From NCBI RefSeq assembly GCF_947179165.1, contig NC_077245.1, forward strand, positions 24,472,740 to 24,536,739: a stretch of 64,000 nucleotides of DNA, read 5' to 3'. The notes below the pieces were generated by a model. That model was given only the letters and a program-made list of their open reading frames with translations, did no database searches and was not told the origin of the DNA. Position 1 is the first letter of the stretch, and each line of letters begins with the position of its first letter. The translations under genes and the position numbers were made by a program. This stretch comes from Solanum dulcamara. Its lineage: Eukaryota; Streptophyta; Magnoliopsida; Solanales; Solanaceae. Below, one piece after another: positions 47,429-60,546 of the stretch.

Positions 47429-47808
47429 GACCAATGTACAGTCCATCCTATGTAATCATAGTCTGAGTCTAAATCTTTACTCTTTAAATGTCATCTACGA
47501 CCATCCATCTACGACTCTGAGAAGTTTGAGTGGCTCTTGGTTTCTCTTGTGGCTCATACTTGAATTTATTTCCATAGACTTCTCAGCTACGAGTTTCACC
47601 TATAGCTCGTGGAAAGGGCCACGACTTGTAGGTTCACTTGTAGATGGCCAAAACTTTACTGCCAACACTATAATCTTCATCTCAACTGCCAAAACCTATT
47701 TTCCTGCAAATCAAAGAAAAAACACAATCAAATCTACTAACAAATGCTTAATGACTTGAAAAATCCGAAGTTTAAAGGTTATAAGTACCGTAAATCCATG
47801 GTACATCA
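47429..47808 (-). repeat. Athila-B 3' LTR, U3 part only
   Basis: It aligns with about 61630-61894 of the right LTR (CCATCTACGACCATCCATCT; CTCGTGGAAAGGG; GATGGCCAAAACTTT) and adds about 110 bases up to the U3 start at GGTACATCA (47808), lost on the right to an insertion. The left boundary is fused to the chromovirus LTR. Confidence 0.82.
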
Positions 47809-49312
47809 ACACACTCAACTAAAAATTGTTAGTTGTCCTCAAGCGAAACAACTATCACATAACGGTACTTAACAAAAGAAACAAATCAAGAGCCTGCAGT
47901 AATCACATGGCCTTTTACAATCACGATACCGTCCATTTTCAGCTAACAAGCTGTGCGTCAATCTTTTCTTATCAATATACTACATGCGGATCAATACATG
48001 GCATAAATATACCAATAGATAAGATTACATAAACAAACAACAATCACTAATACAATACATTCTCGACAATACTACTTGTGCCCTTACTGAAAAGAAGTCC
48101 CATTTTTCACATATATCAAGATTTTTTCTCAAGGATGGGGACAAGGTATACACTCACTCTTACAAAAGATTTGATAATTAGACTCTTGAATAGTTGAATA
48201 AGGATCACTATTGGACTTTTAACTTGTAACATATGCTCAGGTATAGGTGTGGTATAATTGGATGATACTGATGTTTTCCCTCCTTGGAGCTACCTTATCT
48301 TATCTTCACTTTTCGTAACCAATATTCATTTCACTCTTTGCTGTACTTTCCTTAAGTATTTCATCAATGTCCGGGTATGGCATTAATTCCTCCTTTTCTT
48401 CTTATATTATTTCTTCTTCTCATTTCTTTCTTTTCCTCTTTAACTTTATCTTTGCATCACACTCATTTATTTACCTTTTTCTCATTACGCTATTATTTTT
48501 ATCACCCTTTCTTTTATTATTTTTCTCTATAGTAGCCACCCTCAACTTAGACATTTAGCTTTAGTTGAGGTGCACAATGTCCAAGGAGGCACCAGGGACA
48601 AAACATAGTTCAACAATGAACGAAGGAAAATGTAAATTGGGTAATGAAATAAAGGGTCAATTTCAAGCTCAAAGATTTTGATCGAGGGATACATAATCAT
48701 TTTGGTTGGTTGTGTTTAGGCTAGTGTACTATTTTCAAGAATGTTTTGTTATCCTTTCCTAATCACTAGTTCAATTATCATAGCATGACTATGGGGCAAA
48801 TTTTGGATTGACATATACAATAAGAATTAAGCCATAGCCTCACACACACATGACACCAAGTTGCACTATCAATCATTGAATATATCTGGCTCATGCATCA
48901 GTTTAAGTCATGATTATCCTATAAGTCTATGTCATGTCATACAAAGTTCTCACATAGTCAACATATCAATGAAATAGGTATATCATATAAAATTTTTGGA
49001 TTGGACGGATCCTACTTTTTTAGTTAAATATTAACCATTATGCCATATTTGCCTATTCTTCCTTCACATTTTACAACATATCCTAAATGCCAATGTTTCA
49101 ACAGAAATTAAAGGTCCTTAGGGAAAGAACACTGAAAAGGAAAACTCAAGGACACATATGAGTATCTGGGCTACTCAGACTGCGCCAAGACACTCATAAG
49201 GAAAACACAATATCCCTACCACCTCTAAAAAAGATGTGCATTGTCCTAAATGCACTATAGTGACAAACTTAAAATGGAGGGTGAAGAACAAGAAATTGTG
49301 GCGCCTAAGCAC
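47809..49312 (-). other. Athila-B 3' spacer, non-coding
   Basis: It begins ACACACTCAACT like the matching spacer in Athila-A. It has a pyrimidine-rich patch at about 48380-48540. No gene is supported. Confidence 0.65.
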
Positions 49313-51023
49313 TGGAGTTTAATGTAGTGGTGGATGGTTCCATTGGTGTGGACCCCACTATATTAGCAGGTGTCTCGCAATCAACCTGTGAGATGCCATT
49401 AGAAGTGCCTCTCGAACTTCAAGCTCTAATACCCTTCTGCCTCGTTCTCTTCATCTGAATCTGCTCAGATAATTAAAGTGTGTCGGGCCTCATCAAGATC
49501 ATGATGCTCTCTCTTACTCGTGCGATCCTTATATCCTTCCAAAGTATCATTATCAGTGTGTTTCCACTTTTCAAGTGCTAATGGAGGGTTCTCATCCTTA
49601 ATAAATCTATTGTAAAAGTTGAGATAGCCAGTACAAGTATAATGGGAAGGGGCATGCTAGTATTTTATCTAATGTGGTGACCTCTAATCAGAGATGCTCT
49701 ATCTTTGTTCAAAGATCAGCCATGTCTGGACTCTATATGCTCTTAAAGCGACCATTTTCCCTCTACTCGAAGACATCAAATTGACCATGTACTCTACGCT
49801 CCCTCTTATCTAAGGTTGTTTGAAGCTTCATTGTATCCCGCTCCCCAAACTTGAATACTACTTTCCAAACCTATGGCTTGAGCTGCTGAACTAACTAGGC
49901 TAACTAGGTCTCAGTGCGAGTGTTCCTCTATACCAAACTCTAGAGGAACTCGGCTAAAATAGTGATCAAATTAGCAGAGTGTGGGTGTTGTGTGCCATTG
50001 GGAGTAACAGTGGAAGGTAGGGAAATAGTAATTCCATACCTAGTCGACTCTCTAGTAGGGGGATCCCCTTCTGGAATAGCTTTATCACAACTCTATTCTG
50101 CATCTAGAAAAATTAGTTAATTTAACCTGAAACTATGGAGTGCATTGCTGGGAAAATAGATTTGTGTCATCTTTGAGCAGCCCAACATCCTGAATTCGAG
50201 TAACCTCAATCAATTGATATACCCTGATGTGGAATATACTCTAGAGTCCATAGAAATTTGATAAATCATACGTGGAAATGAAATGGTCGTGGTATGCCAG
50301 AACGCTCTTTCATGGATCTCTGTAAGGATGCATCGTATAAAGTCAATCTCATACCCTTCCATAATACTCTCCACAACACCGCACAATCTAGAGTCAAATA
50401 ATTATTCTCCATAGTGGGGAATAATAGAGATTACACTACAGCCCACCAAAATTTTGATGCGAAGTTCAATGAGGCTTTCTTTATCAGACTTGGGATGGAT
50501 ATCTTCTCAGCATTGACTCTTTGCTCTGTTATGTATTTGGCTATCCATTTCATCACCTCTTCTTTCGAGGCTGAATCTTTTATAATGTTATTATTCTGGA
50601 TAATACTCATATGGTAATCATACTCGATTGTCAAGGCTATCTATTCATATTCTGATCCATGAAGAAAACATCCAATGGTGTACTCCGATATTTCGACCAA
50701 AACACCACAAACTAATGTACTATATTATGAAGGTTGGTCAAGCTCTTTGGCTTTGGATGGTTTGGTGTTGGTCACTGTTGCCACGTATAATGCATAGAAC
50801 TCATGGACCATGGCTGGACTATATTTGTTCGAATAGGCTACCATCCACTCACATCTATGATGAGAAAAGAGATTCTGAATTTGAGGCACTACCGCTAGAC
50901 TTTTTGGAAGAATGCGAGGCTCCTCCATAATTTCCCAATTAGACTTGCCTTTATCATTTTGAGTAAGTCCATCGCAGTATATCATGAGCATCCCTTGTAC
51001 ATACCATTTTTTGGCATCCCCTA

Positions 51024-51028
51024 CACGT
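51024..51028. repeat. Left TSD of solo LTR (CACGT)
   Basis: CACGT is repeated at 53250-53254. Confidence 0.82.
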
Positions 51029-53249
51029 TTTCACAACCTGGACTAGGCCCTAAATGTGTCACAATGATCGAAACACCAAAGTGCCCCAACCAAGTCTCTT
51101 GTCGTATCATAAGCATACATAAGATAAAGTAAAGCGAGAGTAACATAGGAAAGAGTTTCAAACCATAAAGTATAAGAGTATGAAAACATAGACTCTACAT
51201 CATTTGTCCAAAAAATGCCTCTACTAATCAAGATGGGCGGGGGCTAAGACATGTCCCTAACTCACCCTCAATATAAATGTGAAAAAGTCTTTCAAAAAGG
51301 AGAAAACTCATAACTCACCCTTGATAGATGAGGACTCACCAAAAACTCCATCTAATGGTAACTTAACTAGCCACGTGTGGAAGGAATATGATCCTCGACC
51401 CCTACATTATGAGACAATATAGGCAAAAAAATATGCGTTAGTACTTTTGAATATACTAAGTATGTGGGCATGCCATGCAATACAAATCATAGGATGCAAT
51501 GATCAAATAACGTACATGATAAAAAAGAATAAGTCATGAGAAAATTATAATAATCAAAGCATTAGAGACATAGTTGAAAATTGTAAAAGAACATAAAGAG
51601 AGTATATATATGTGGGATATAACCATAACCGACAATAACAACATGTAATCTATAACATGGAATCCCAATGTCTCCCCATATAATGGAAGAAAGGGGAATC
51701 TACTTGCCAAGGTAGACTCTACTCCTCTAGATGGGTGTCATAAACATATGCTTTATGTGGATCCACTAGATAGTCAATAAAGGTAAATCCTACGGTGGCA
51801 TGTAGTTATGAGATAAGAGACTTTACATAAGGATCCCATAAGTCGAGCCCCCACCTTAAGACTCATTCGGTGCTAAGTCAAATCCCACAGAATACATAAT
51901 ATAGCTATCATACTTAGCATATATGATAATCTTGTTCATAGGGTCAAAACTCATAGAGTAGCTCATTTCATATCATAGTTGCAATGTGAGTAAAGACTTT
52001 CAACATTACAAACAACACTTGCATAATTCATGTCATTAGGTTCCTAGGTCACCAATTAAGGATTCTAAGTCACCTTTCTTTATAACTTGCATAAAATTCA
52101 TATCTTGAGCATAGTGTAATCCATGATCAAAATTCATAATTGAAATTAGAGTATAATTTGTATACATAGTCAATATGATTGAAAACTATGAAAATACTTG
52201 AAAATCATTGAACTCCTTAATCATAATTCAAGTAAATCATCATTGAAAATAGCTTCATGCAGGGACATTCATAATTCAACTTGAAATCATACAATTGATA
52301 TAAAATCATGCTTATAATAATCATTAATAATAATAAAAATGTAATTAAAATAGCCTAATGCAATCCATCAAAACTAGGGTTAGAAACCAATGAAATTTAA
52401 AGAGATCTTTGAGAAAAACTTTGGGACTCCATGGGTGAAAGGAACCCATGGATCAATCCAAACATACCTTGATGAAATCAACTAAGAAATTGAAGAGAAA
52501 CCTTGATGAACCTGGAACCCTAGCTTGAAATTGTAGGAGGAACTTGAGAGAGATTTGATAGCCTTGACTAGGGAATGTTTGAATAATGAATTAGAATAGG
52601 AGGGAAATTTGAAGGGTTGGGTAACTATAAGCTTTGAACTTGGCCATAAAAGTGTCTAGGTTCATTGAGCCAAACTTGAGAAAAGATACAAATACCCTTC
52701 ATTAAATCTGAATTTTGGACCTACGAATGGGACTCTAGTCGTAGGTGCGATGACAAGTCATAGGAACGACTTATCCTGCTAGTCCTTGGAACCCTTGAGA
52801 TTTGGGGTCTTTGATATTTCCTTATGATTCATTCTTACGACTCGTTGAAAGGATTACGGGTCATAGACCCTTGTCATCCTGCAGGTCTAAAACTTGCATA
52901 TTCTAAACCTTTGAAGTTCGTATACGACTCGTGGTTAGAAGTCGTCATCCCCTCTACGACTCATCCTATTGAGTCATAAAGTGGGTTCTGAGAGTCAATA
53001 GTTGCATGATGTCAAATCCTACACTACAAATGTCTTCTATGAGTCGTAGACTCCTTGACGAGTCATTAAATGACTCGTAGACCACAAACTTCTCTTATTA
53101 AGTTTTTCAGCCTCTCACTCACCTCTATGAGTCACCTCTACGACTCGTAAGGGTCCCTATGAGTTGTAGACCCACTCCTAGACTTAGGGACAGTCCAAAT
53201 TTTCCTTAAATTCTTTTTCGTTCAAATTTTCAACTTTTGGGGTCTTACA
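51029..53249 (-). mobile_element. Solo LTR, family 2, inverted (2.2 kb)
   Basis: On the minus strand it starts TGTAAGACCCC and ends GGTTGTGAAA. CACGT flanks both sides exactly and no internal region is present. In reverse it matches the family-2 LTR at 38634-41549, for example GTACTAACGCATA next to ATGTAG and the CACGTGGCTAGTT segment. The end AAA instead of ACA is also seen at the chromovirus LTR ends. Upstream of its probable TATA (about 52625-52635) lie many CTACGACTCGTAG-type words (about 52720-53180). It interrupts the Athila-B extra ORF. Confidence 0.83.
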
Positions 53250-53254
53250 CACGT
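53250..53254. repeat. Right TSD of solo LTR (CACGT)
   Basis: Matches 51024-51028. Confidence 0.82.
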
Positions 53255-53690
53255 ACTGGTTGTGAAGATCTTTGTTATATTTTTGGTTTATTGTGAGAGG
53301 TAGATACTGAGGGTGAAGCTGTGGACTATGACTAGGAGCTGGACTATGTTTATGACTCTCCATTTCCACTCTTTTCTCCTAAAGATTCTTCCCCCTCTTT
53401 ATACTAGTGAGAGGTATGTATTGATGTGGCGCGGGGAGAGGAGAGAAAGCTATTCCAACATGCTCCGGTAATGATGTGATTTGTCTTTTTCTATTTTGAG
53501 TGGTTTGAGGCTGTGTAGGTGAGTCAGAACCAATAGAGTACTCCACGTTGGAGCCACTATGTTTGTCATCTTTGGCCTCATCTTGTATATGAGACTTAAG
53601 TTTTTGAACCGCGATCTTTTTGGAAGGTGTTGAAGCTTTTTCTCTGTGCTTTGGATTTGATTATGGAAGCATAGTACTTTCGAAAAGAGT

Positions 53691-55109
53691 ATTAGTATAA
53701 ACTAAGTATAGGAAACATTAAAATTAAATTAAAGAAACCAAGAAAAACAAAAGAGAAGAAAAAATATTTTTTGTATTTTTTGATAATGTCCTGCGAATGG
53801 GTACCTATAGACTATGGAAAGGATCACGAGATGTAGGACCCTATCATAGTCCCAAACAAATCTTACTGGTTTCAAGACTCAATTGCACAATCCTTATCTA
53901 CGAATTATAGAAGGTTCTACAACCCGTAGATAGCACTCGCGACATTTATGGCATGGAAGTTTAGATACTGGACCTTCAAAGAATCATTTACAAAGGGAAA
54001 CTACGAGGCGTGGAATGGATTGCAACTCATAGAAGACCTTCGTAGGGGCCAAAATTCCAGGTAAGTGTCAAAATTTAAAACCAAAGCTTCAATTTTATTT
54101 TATCAAATCAACAGGTCAACCTAGTGCTTAATGTATTCACCAATTTAGCAACACACATACAATCATTCCTAGTGTTTTATCAACGGTCAGAGAATTTCAA
54201 AACCAATCCTATGTCAAGTGCAATCTTAAAAATCATCTAACGGTAGGGAAGGAAATCTCACCCACGTATGATTTTTAGATGATTATGAGTAAAAAATTTG
54301 AGTTTTAACCCGGCCTTTGTACTCAAAGCTTTACTAACCCGCTCGATCAACCTATGGCACTGTTTGTGCATTTCTTGATTGGGGATTTAGGGAACTAGTT
54401 TTTAAACTAGGGGTGATGGAGAATTGGAGTGGAGTTTAAGATGTGTGATAGTTATGGTGGTTTTTTACTATTAAAGGGAAATTTGAAAGTGATGAGTTAG
54501 TGGGAAAATTTGAGTTGGAGGTATTTTAAACCAAAGGAGTATTGCGGGTCAAATCGAGTTCAATTTATTAAACTTGGGCTCCATGAGGCTCAACTATGGA
54601 CCGTAGAAACTTCTACAATTTGTGGAAAGACATCATGGATTGACTTCACACTTCATTAAATTTCATAAATGTACCTGGGATCTACGAGCACATACTATAG
54701 ACCCGTTCTTTGAGGAATGATTTGTAGTGTGCACCCGTAGATCTAAACCTGCATCTAGTCATGTACACTGGCCTCTACGAGTACTAAATATGGCTTGTCA
54801 ATGTATGCACGACTTTTATAAATGTATCATAGAACAAATCCTTTAATATTTCATTTTACCCAGGATTCTACAAACAAAGTCTTCAAGTCGTGGATGGACC
54901 TACGACCCGTCAACCTAATCCATAGAACCTTCTGCAACTTCAATTTTTCTAGCTTTTTCTTTAGATCCCTGCACATGTAACAACCATTAGGCCTACCTTT
55001 TATAGTTCTTGACTTTTTTTGACACGGACGGTAAGTTAACCTATACTATACTAAAATTAAAACTAAAAAGAGAAAATTACAAAGAAACAAAAACTAAGAC
55101 ATCTTGGGT
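53691..55109 (-). other. Athila-B spacer between integrase and extra ORF
   Basis: No gene is supported. Words such as CTACGAGGCGT, CCCGTAGAT and CTACGAGTA recur (about 53920-54050 and 54590-54930), like those in the LTR of this element. Confidence 0.6.
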
Positions 55110-58100
55110 TGCCTCCAAAGAAGCGCTTGATTTAATGTCGCTGCATAATACAGGCTCCTTCGTTACTCATACTTCACCAAGATTCCATACTTCCACCCCC
55201 TTGAATCTTCCTCAGTGCCCATGTAAGCTTTGATTCCTTGCTCATTTACCTTGAACCTCATTCTATCATTATTCTCCAATTTAACCACACCATGTGAGTA
55301 TACTTGAACCACTTGAAATGGTCCTACTGACTTTGTCTTGAGTTTCCCAAGAAATAAGTGCAGCCTTGAGTTGAATAGAGGAACAAATCTTCGGGCGCAA
55401 ATTCTCTCTTTTCAATCTTTTGGCCATGATACTTCTTCATTCTCTCCTTGTACAAGGCTGAAATTTCATATGATTTTAGTCAAAACTCATCAAGCTCATT
55501 AAGTTGATTCATACTCTGTTTTAATGTAGTATCACAATCTAGATTTAGCTTTTTAAGCGCCCTCATGGCTTTGTGCTCCAACTCTATAGGAAGATGACAA
55601 GTCTTTCCAAACACAAGTTGGTAAGGTAGCATATTTATGGGAGTCTTGAATTCAATTTGCTATGCCCACAAAGTGTCATCAAGCTTTCTTGGCCAGTCTG
55701 TTCTATTCGCATTCACCGTCATTGCCAAGATTTGCATGACCTCATGGTTTGAAACTTTAACTTTCCCACTAGTTTGTGGATGGTAAGGAGTATGTCGAAC
55801 CTCAATTTCTCAAGCAATGCTTCGAACAACTTATTACAAAAGTGGGAACCTCTATCGGTGATTATTTTCCTCGGTGTACCAAATCTTGAGAACATATTTC
55901 GTTTAAAGAGTGCGGTGACACCCTTTCTTTCTTTATTAGAAAGTTCTACGACTTTCACAGATTTAGCCACACAGTCAACCGCAACAAATATGTACTTTAT
56001 CCCATTTGAACTCACAAATAGTCCCATAAAGTCAAGGCCCCAAACATCAAACAATTCAATCACCAGAATAAGAGTGAATGGGAGTTCATGTTTCCTAAAA
56101 ATACCTCCTTCACTTTGACAATGATCGCATGATTTGGTATCCTTAACATCTTCATGAATAGTAGGGAAAATAGTACTTATATTGGAAAATCTTATAGGCT
56201 ATCCAAATACCACTATGATGGCCTCTAACAGGAGAAAAATGAAATGCTCTGAAAATACTTATCATCTCGAACTCAGATATACTGCGATAAATAATTCTAT
56301 CAACACAAACACAAAACAAATATGGTTCTTCCCAGAAAATGTTCTTCACATTAGACATAAACTTTCGACATTGATAAAAAGACAAATCTAAAGGCACCAC
56401 ATCACAAATCAAATCAAGTAATTAGCAAAATATTCAAACCACATAATTAGATCATGTGATGCTGCCAAAACTTTCTCATCTAGTAAAGTCTTACTTATCT
56501 CAACCCCATCTACCAACTTCAACATTGCCTCTTCTTATAGTCTGGATGAGTGATCAGTAACCTGAGTTTTAATCTCTTTTCAGTCTCTAAACTTCAAGTA
56601 ACACTCTTGCAATAGTATCATCCAACGAATAAATCTTGGCTTAGCATCTTATTTTGCCATAATGTATCTCAATGCTACATGAACAGTATGTACAATGACT
56701 TGTGTGCCTAACAAGTAGGATCTGAATTTCTTGAATGCAAAAACTACGGCAAGCAATGCATGTTCGGTCACTATGTAGTTTCTTTGACCAACATTCAGGA
56801 CTTTGCTAGAATAGTATATGGGATGAAAAATCTTCTCATGCTTCTTCCCTAACACTATGCCAAGTACCAAGCACTATGCCTTCTTTTACCATGAATTGAT
56901 ACTTCTCCCAATTTAGCACGAGACTGCATTCTTTGCATTTCTTTAATACATAACCTAAATGAGCCAAGCAATCATCAAAAAGTCACTTACCATCGAAATA
57001 TCATATGTAAAAACTTCAATAGTGTCTTCCACCATGTATGAAAATACGAACATCATGCAATGTTGAAATGTCGCATGTGCATTTGGCAACCTGAATGGCG
57101 TTCTTTTGAAGGCAATCGTCCTATATGGGAAAGTGAAAATGGTCTTCACTTGCTCTTCAGGGGTGATTGATATTTGATTGTAGCTTGAGTAACCATCAAG
57201 AAAATAGTACAAACTTTTACCAGCAAGACAGTCTAATTTTAATTCATGAACGGCAGTGGGAAGTGATCTTTCTCTACCCAGACATTCAACTTATGATAGT
57301 CTATGCATACTCTACAACAACTTACTAGACTTATCAAAATGAGATCATTATTTGCATTCAGCACCATAGTGATTCCTCCCTTCTTAGTCACACATGGAAC
57401 AAGGCTTACCCATTTACTATTAGCAGTTGGATAAACCACGCCAACATCTAAACACTTGATAATCTTTCTCTTGAAGACTTCTTTCATAGGTGGATTAAGT
57501 CTTCTTTGGGCTCAATGCTAGGTTTGCAATATGGAATGGCTTAGATTTTATAGGAACAGATACCTGTTGGGATTCCTATGATATCATCTATAGATCATCC
57601 AATTTCCTTCTTAAAATGCCTCAACAGATATGTCAATGCCACTACTTTCCTTTCATTTAGATCAACAACTTTAATGACCGACAAGGTATTGTTGGGACCT
57701 AGGAACACATATTATAAGTAAGACGAAATGGCTTTGAGTTCTAATGTCGGAGTATCATTAATGGACAATTTTGTGGGTGGGGTTTCTCTACTCTTCAAAT
57801 CCAAGTTGAGTTTCTTTGGTGCAAAACTGTACTTCCTTATTTAGTCAAGTGCATTAACCATCTCCTCATACTCTACAATGTGCTCTCCATCAAATTTAAT
57901 GATCATTGTATCTAGTGCTTCAACACCCAATCTGTTTTTTCTCCTTAATAGGTATCTCAGGTTGCACCTTACAACAAGATCGATCACTGATATTACTCGC
58001 ATATCATTAGGATGCTTATTAACTAACATACATGGAAAATAATCTCCTTATTATTTAATCTTAACCTTAGTTTTCCAGTCTCTATATCAACCAGAGCATG

Positions 58101-58640
58101 TTCAGTGGCTAGGAATGGTCTTTTAGAATGATAGGAACTTTGAAGTCAACCTCACAGTTGAGAATAACAAAATTTTTTAGGAATATAATCAATTCAACCT
58201 TCACCAGAACATCATAAATAATACCCTATTGTACTATATACTATAAATAGTCGCATTGGCGTCGATTTGGGGGCTCCCAAGCCCAATTGTCAAAATATTG
58301 CTAGTGGCATCAGATTAATGGTAACACCTAGATCACACAAAGCTTTAGCAAAGTTAAAAGCTCCAATAGTACATGGAATAGTGAAAGCTCCAGGATGCTC
58401 TTTCTTTTGCACAAGAGAGAGGGTGGCTATTAAACTATAATGATGCAAGTTATCAATAGGTTCAAAACTCACTATTCTCTTCTTTGTCGCAATGTCTTTC
58501 ATTAACTTTGCATATTGAGGCAACTTCTCTAATGCTTCAACCATAAGGACATTAACTAATAGTTGTTTCAACATTAAGATGAACTTGTGATATTTTTCTT
58601 CCTCTTATCAATCTATGTAGGAAAGGTGGAGGAGGTCGTG
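55110..58640 (-). pseudogene. Athila-B protease and pol (decayed)
   Basis: Pieces in minus-strand order: protease 58290-58574 (IPCTIGAFNFAKALCDLGVT, with Asp kept), linker 57841-58029, RT 56955-57487 (CCRVCIDYHKLNVW; FLDGYSSYNQISITPEEQ), with the catalytic box reading FTYDIS so the first Asp of the DD pair is lost, RNase H 56649-56870 (IFHPIYYSSKVLN; YIVTEHALLAVVFAF), integrase 55719-56412 (WGLDFMGLF and VAVDCVAKS keep both Asp; FSRFGTPRKIITDRGSHFC), and a C-terminal remnant down to about 55110. Stops lie between the pieces. Confidence 0.87.
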
Positions 58641-60302
58641 GCATGGGAGTTGGAGTTTTAGTGGCCTATTTCTCTTTGTCAATATCCACATGAAGCTTTT
58701 TCTCCCCCTTTTGAGGCTGTTTTTCAATTAAATTCTTACTATCAATTTTCTCTTCTGATTGGCCAACTCTACCACTTAAGGTGGTTACTGCTATGCACTG
58801 CCAATCATTTTTTGAATTTTGGACTTTATTCCTTGGAAGGTTTCCTTTTTGGCATGGATTTAAGGATGAGGAAATATGAACCAACTGTTGCTTAATATGT
58901 TTGATGGATGTAGAATGCAACTTTACTTTATGATTCATACCCAATAGATCATTGCAAATCTCTTTAATATTTCCCTCAGTAGAGTCATACTTTTTCATCA
59001 TCTTGGTCATCATGTCTTCAGGCCTTGCAATTCCTTATCCTCCATATCGATTGCCTAGAGAAACATATGCACCACTCTTTTTGTTTCTGTTAGTGTCTCT
59101 CTTTGCCCAATCACCTTCTTTGTATTGGCCCCTATTTTAGTCATTATATCCATTCCAACTGTTGTTGGTATCGCAATTATAGTTTCTATCTTAATTATAG
59201 TTGTTGTCACCATTGTAGTTGTCTTCTCGGTTGAAGTTGTTTTTATGATTGTAGTTCTGACCTTGATGCTATGTATCCTGATTGGAAGCTTGGGTGCTAG
59301 TTCGGAAACCCCCCATCTGATGATTCAAATAGTATGCATCCTCATCATATTCGTAATCATCATGTATTGGCACTCTACCTTGGTAGCCTATTGCATTGAA
59401 TATTTTTGAATTATTTTATTTTAATGCCAAGTTAACCTCCATTCTCAACTGTGCCAATCTTGGAGCACTTATTCATGCACTTGCCTTGCATATTGGTTGG
59501 TTCCTACTGCAAAGGTGCTCCTCGAGGTTTTTTGTGTCCCTATTACTCCATGCTTTATTTGTTTTAGCAACCCGATCTAGTTTCTCAACAGCTTTTCCAA
59601 GAGTGATTACCATGAATGTTCCTCTAGTGATGGTGTCTACAACTTCTTTTCCATTTTCGTCTAATGCTCTATAAAATATCTCAAGAAATGAATCATCGAT
59701 GATTCTGTTATTTGGAACATTCCTCAAATATATTATAAATCTCTCCCATGCAACACTTATCGACTCTCTGGATAGTTATTGAAAGTTGTTGATCTTATCT
59801 TTCAGTTTCAATTTCTATGAAAAAGGGAAGTATTTTTCTATAAAAGCCTCATACAACTACCTCTATGAAGTACTTGAAATATATGGGAGCTCAGTCATCT
59901 AAGTATTTTCTTCTCCTTTTAGTGCTAATGGGAACACCCGCAATCCGATAACATCCATATTCAAGTCTGGATTACCTACAGTGCTCTGGCAAACATACAC
60001 AATGTTGTTCAGATGAACATAAGGGTCTTTAGATGGCATGCCCGAAAACAATCCTAAACTGTTGAGCATTGAAATCAAACCACTAGAGACAGTCAACTTT
60101 GTTCCTAGGGAAATGAAGGTAACATGATGGCACCCATGGTCCTAATGGTGTGGTGTTCTATCTCATAGTTGTTCCAGATAATGAAATTGAGTCTCTATCC
60201 AGGTAGAGGGCAATTTCTCACTATCAGATGGTTGTTCTGAACATTCTGCGATGGACTTGAGTAAGATTTTGCTAAACATTCTCTTCTTGCATTCTGAGTC
60301 AT
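58641..60302 (-). pseudogene. Athila-B gag (decayed)
   Basis: A minus-strand ATG at 60302 (MTQNARREC) is a candidate start. The gag domain reads LFSGMPSKDPYVHLNNIV (59899-60096), then DDSFLEIFYRALDENGKEVV and KAVEKLDRVAKTNKAW (59473-59727). The linker contains CIAVTTLSGR (58666-59013), the counterpart of the TTRSGK word in Athila-A. Stops and frameshifts break it. Confidence 0.83.
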
Positions 60303-60521
60303 TCTGTGACTTCTTTGTTTAACGACAACCGTTGTTGGCTATTATCTTGAGAGTTATTTGAATTTTGAGATTAAATAAAAACAGGGGTCCGCCTGGACTC
60401 CACTTATAAGGTATGCACTAGAACTCAACTTGTTTGAACATGAACAAAAAGAAAAGAAAACATAAATTAAGAAATAATGACTAGTAGTCAAATAACACAA
60501 TTAATCTAATTTAAAAGCCTT

Positions 60522-60542
60522 ATTCCCTAATATCGGTGCTAA
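60522..60542 (-). other. Degenerate Athila-B primer-binding site
   Basis: CCCTAATATCGGTGCTA on the plus strand lies just inside the LTR start and keeps only part of the tRNA-Asp match (CCC, CGG, GC). Its position agrees with the PBS of Athila-A. Confidence 0.5.
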
Positions 60543-60546
60543 AATT

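Larger units (their letters stand above)
49313..53690 (-). pseudogene. Athila-B extra ORF with plant transposon protein domain, split
   Basis: The same extra ORF as in Athila-A (17538-19296). The N-terminal part lies right of the solo LTR (about 53255-53690: KHREKASTPSKK; a Ser/Pro/His-rich stretch). The conserved domain lies left of it: FSHHRCEWMVAYSNKY and VHEFYALYVATV (about 50770-50880), then EVMKWIAKYITEQRVNAEKI and a KASLNFASKFWWAVV segment (50431-50634). The C-terminus near 49313-49450 reads TSNGISQVDCETPANIV. The FY-x-Y-x-AT and HRCEWM segments pair with FYDAYAATL and HQFEWM in Athila-A. Stops and the 2.2-kb insertion inactivate it. Confidence 0.72.

Noticed and set aside
59125..59409. 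A plus-strand, Val/Ile-rich membrane-like frame
   Set aside because: It is the antisense of the Asn-rich gag region of Athila-B.
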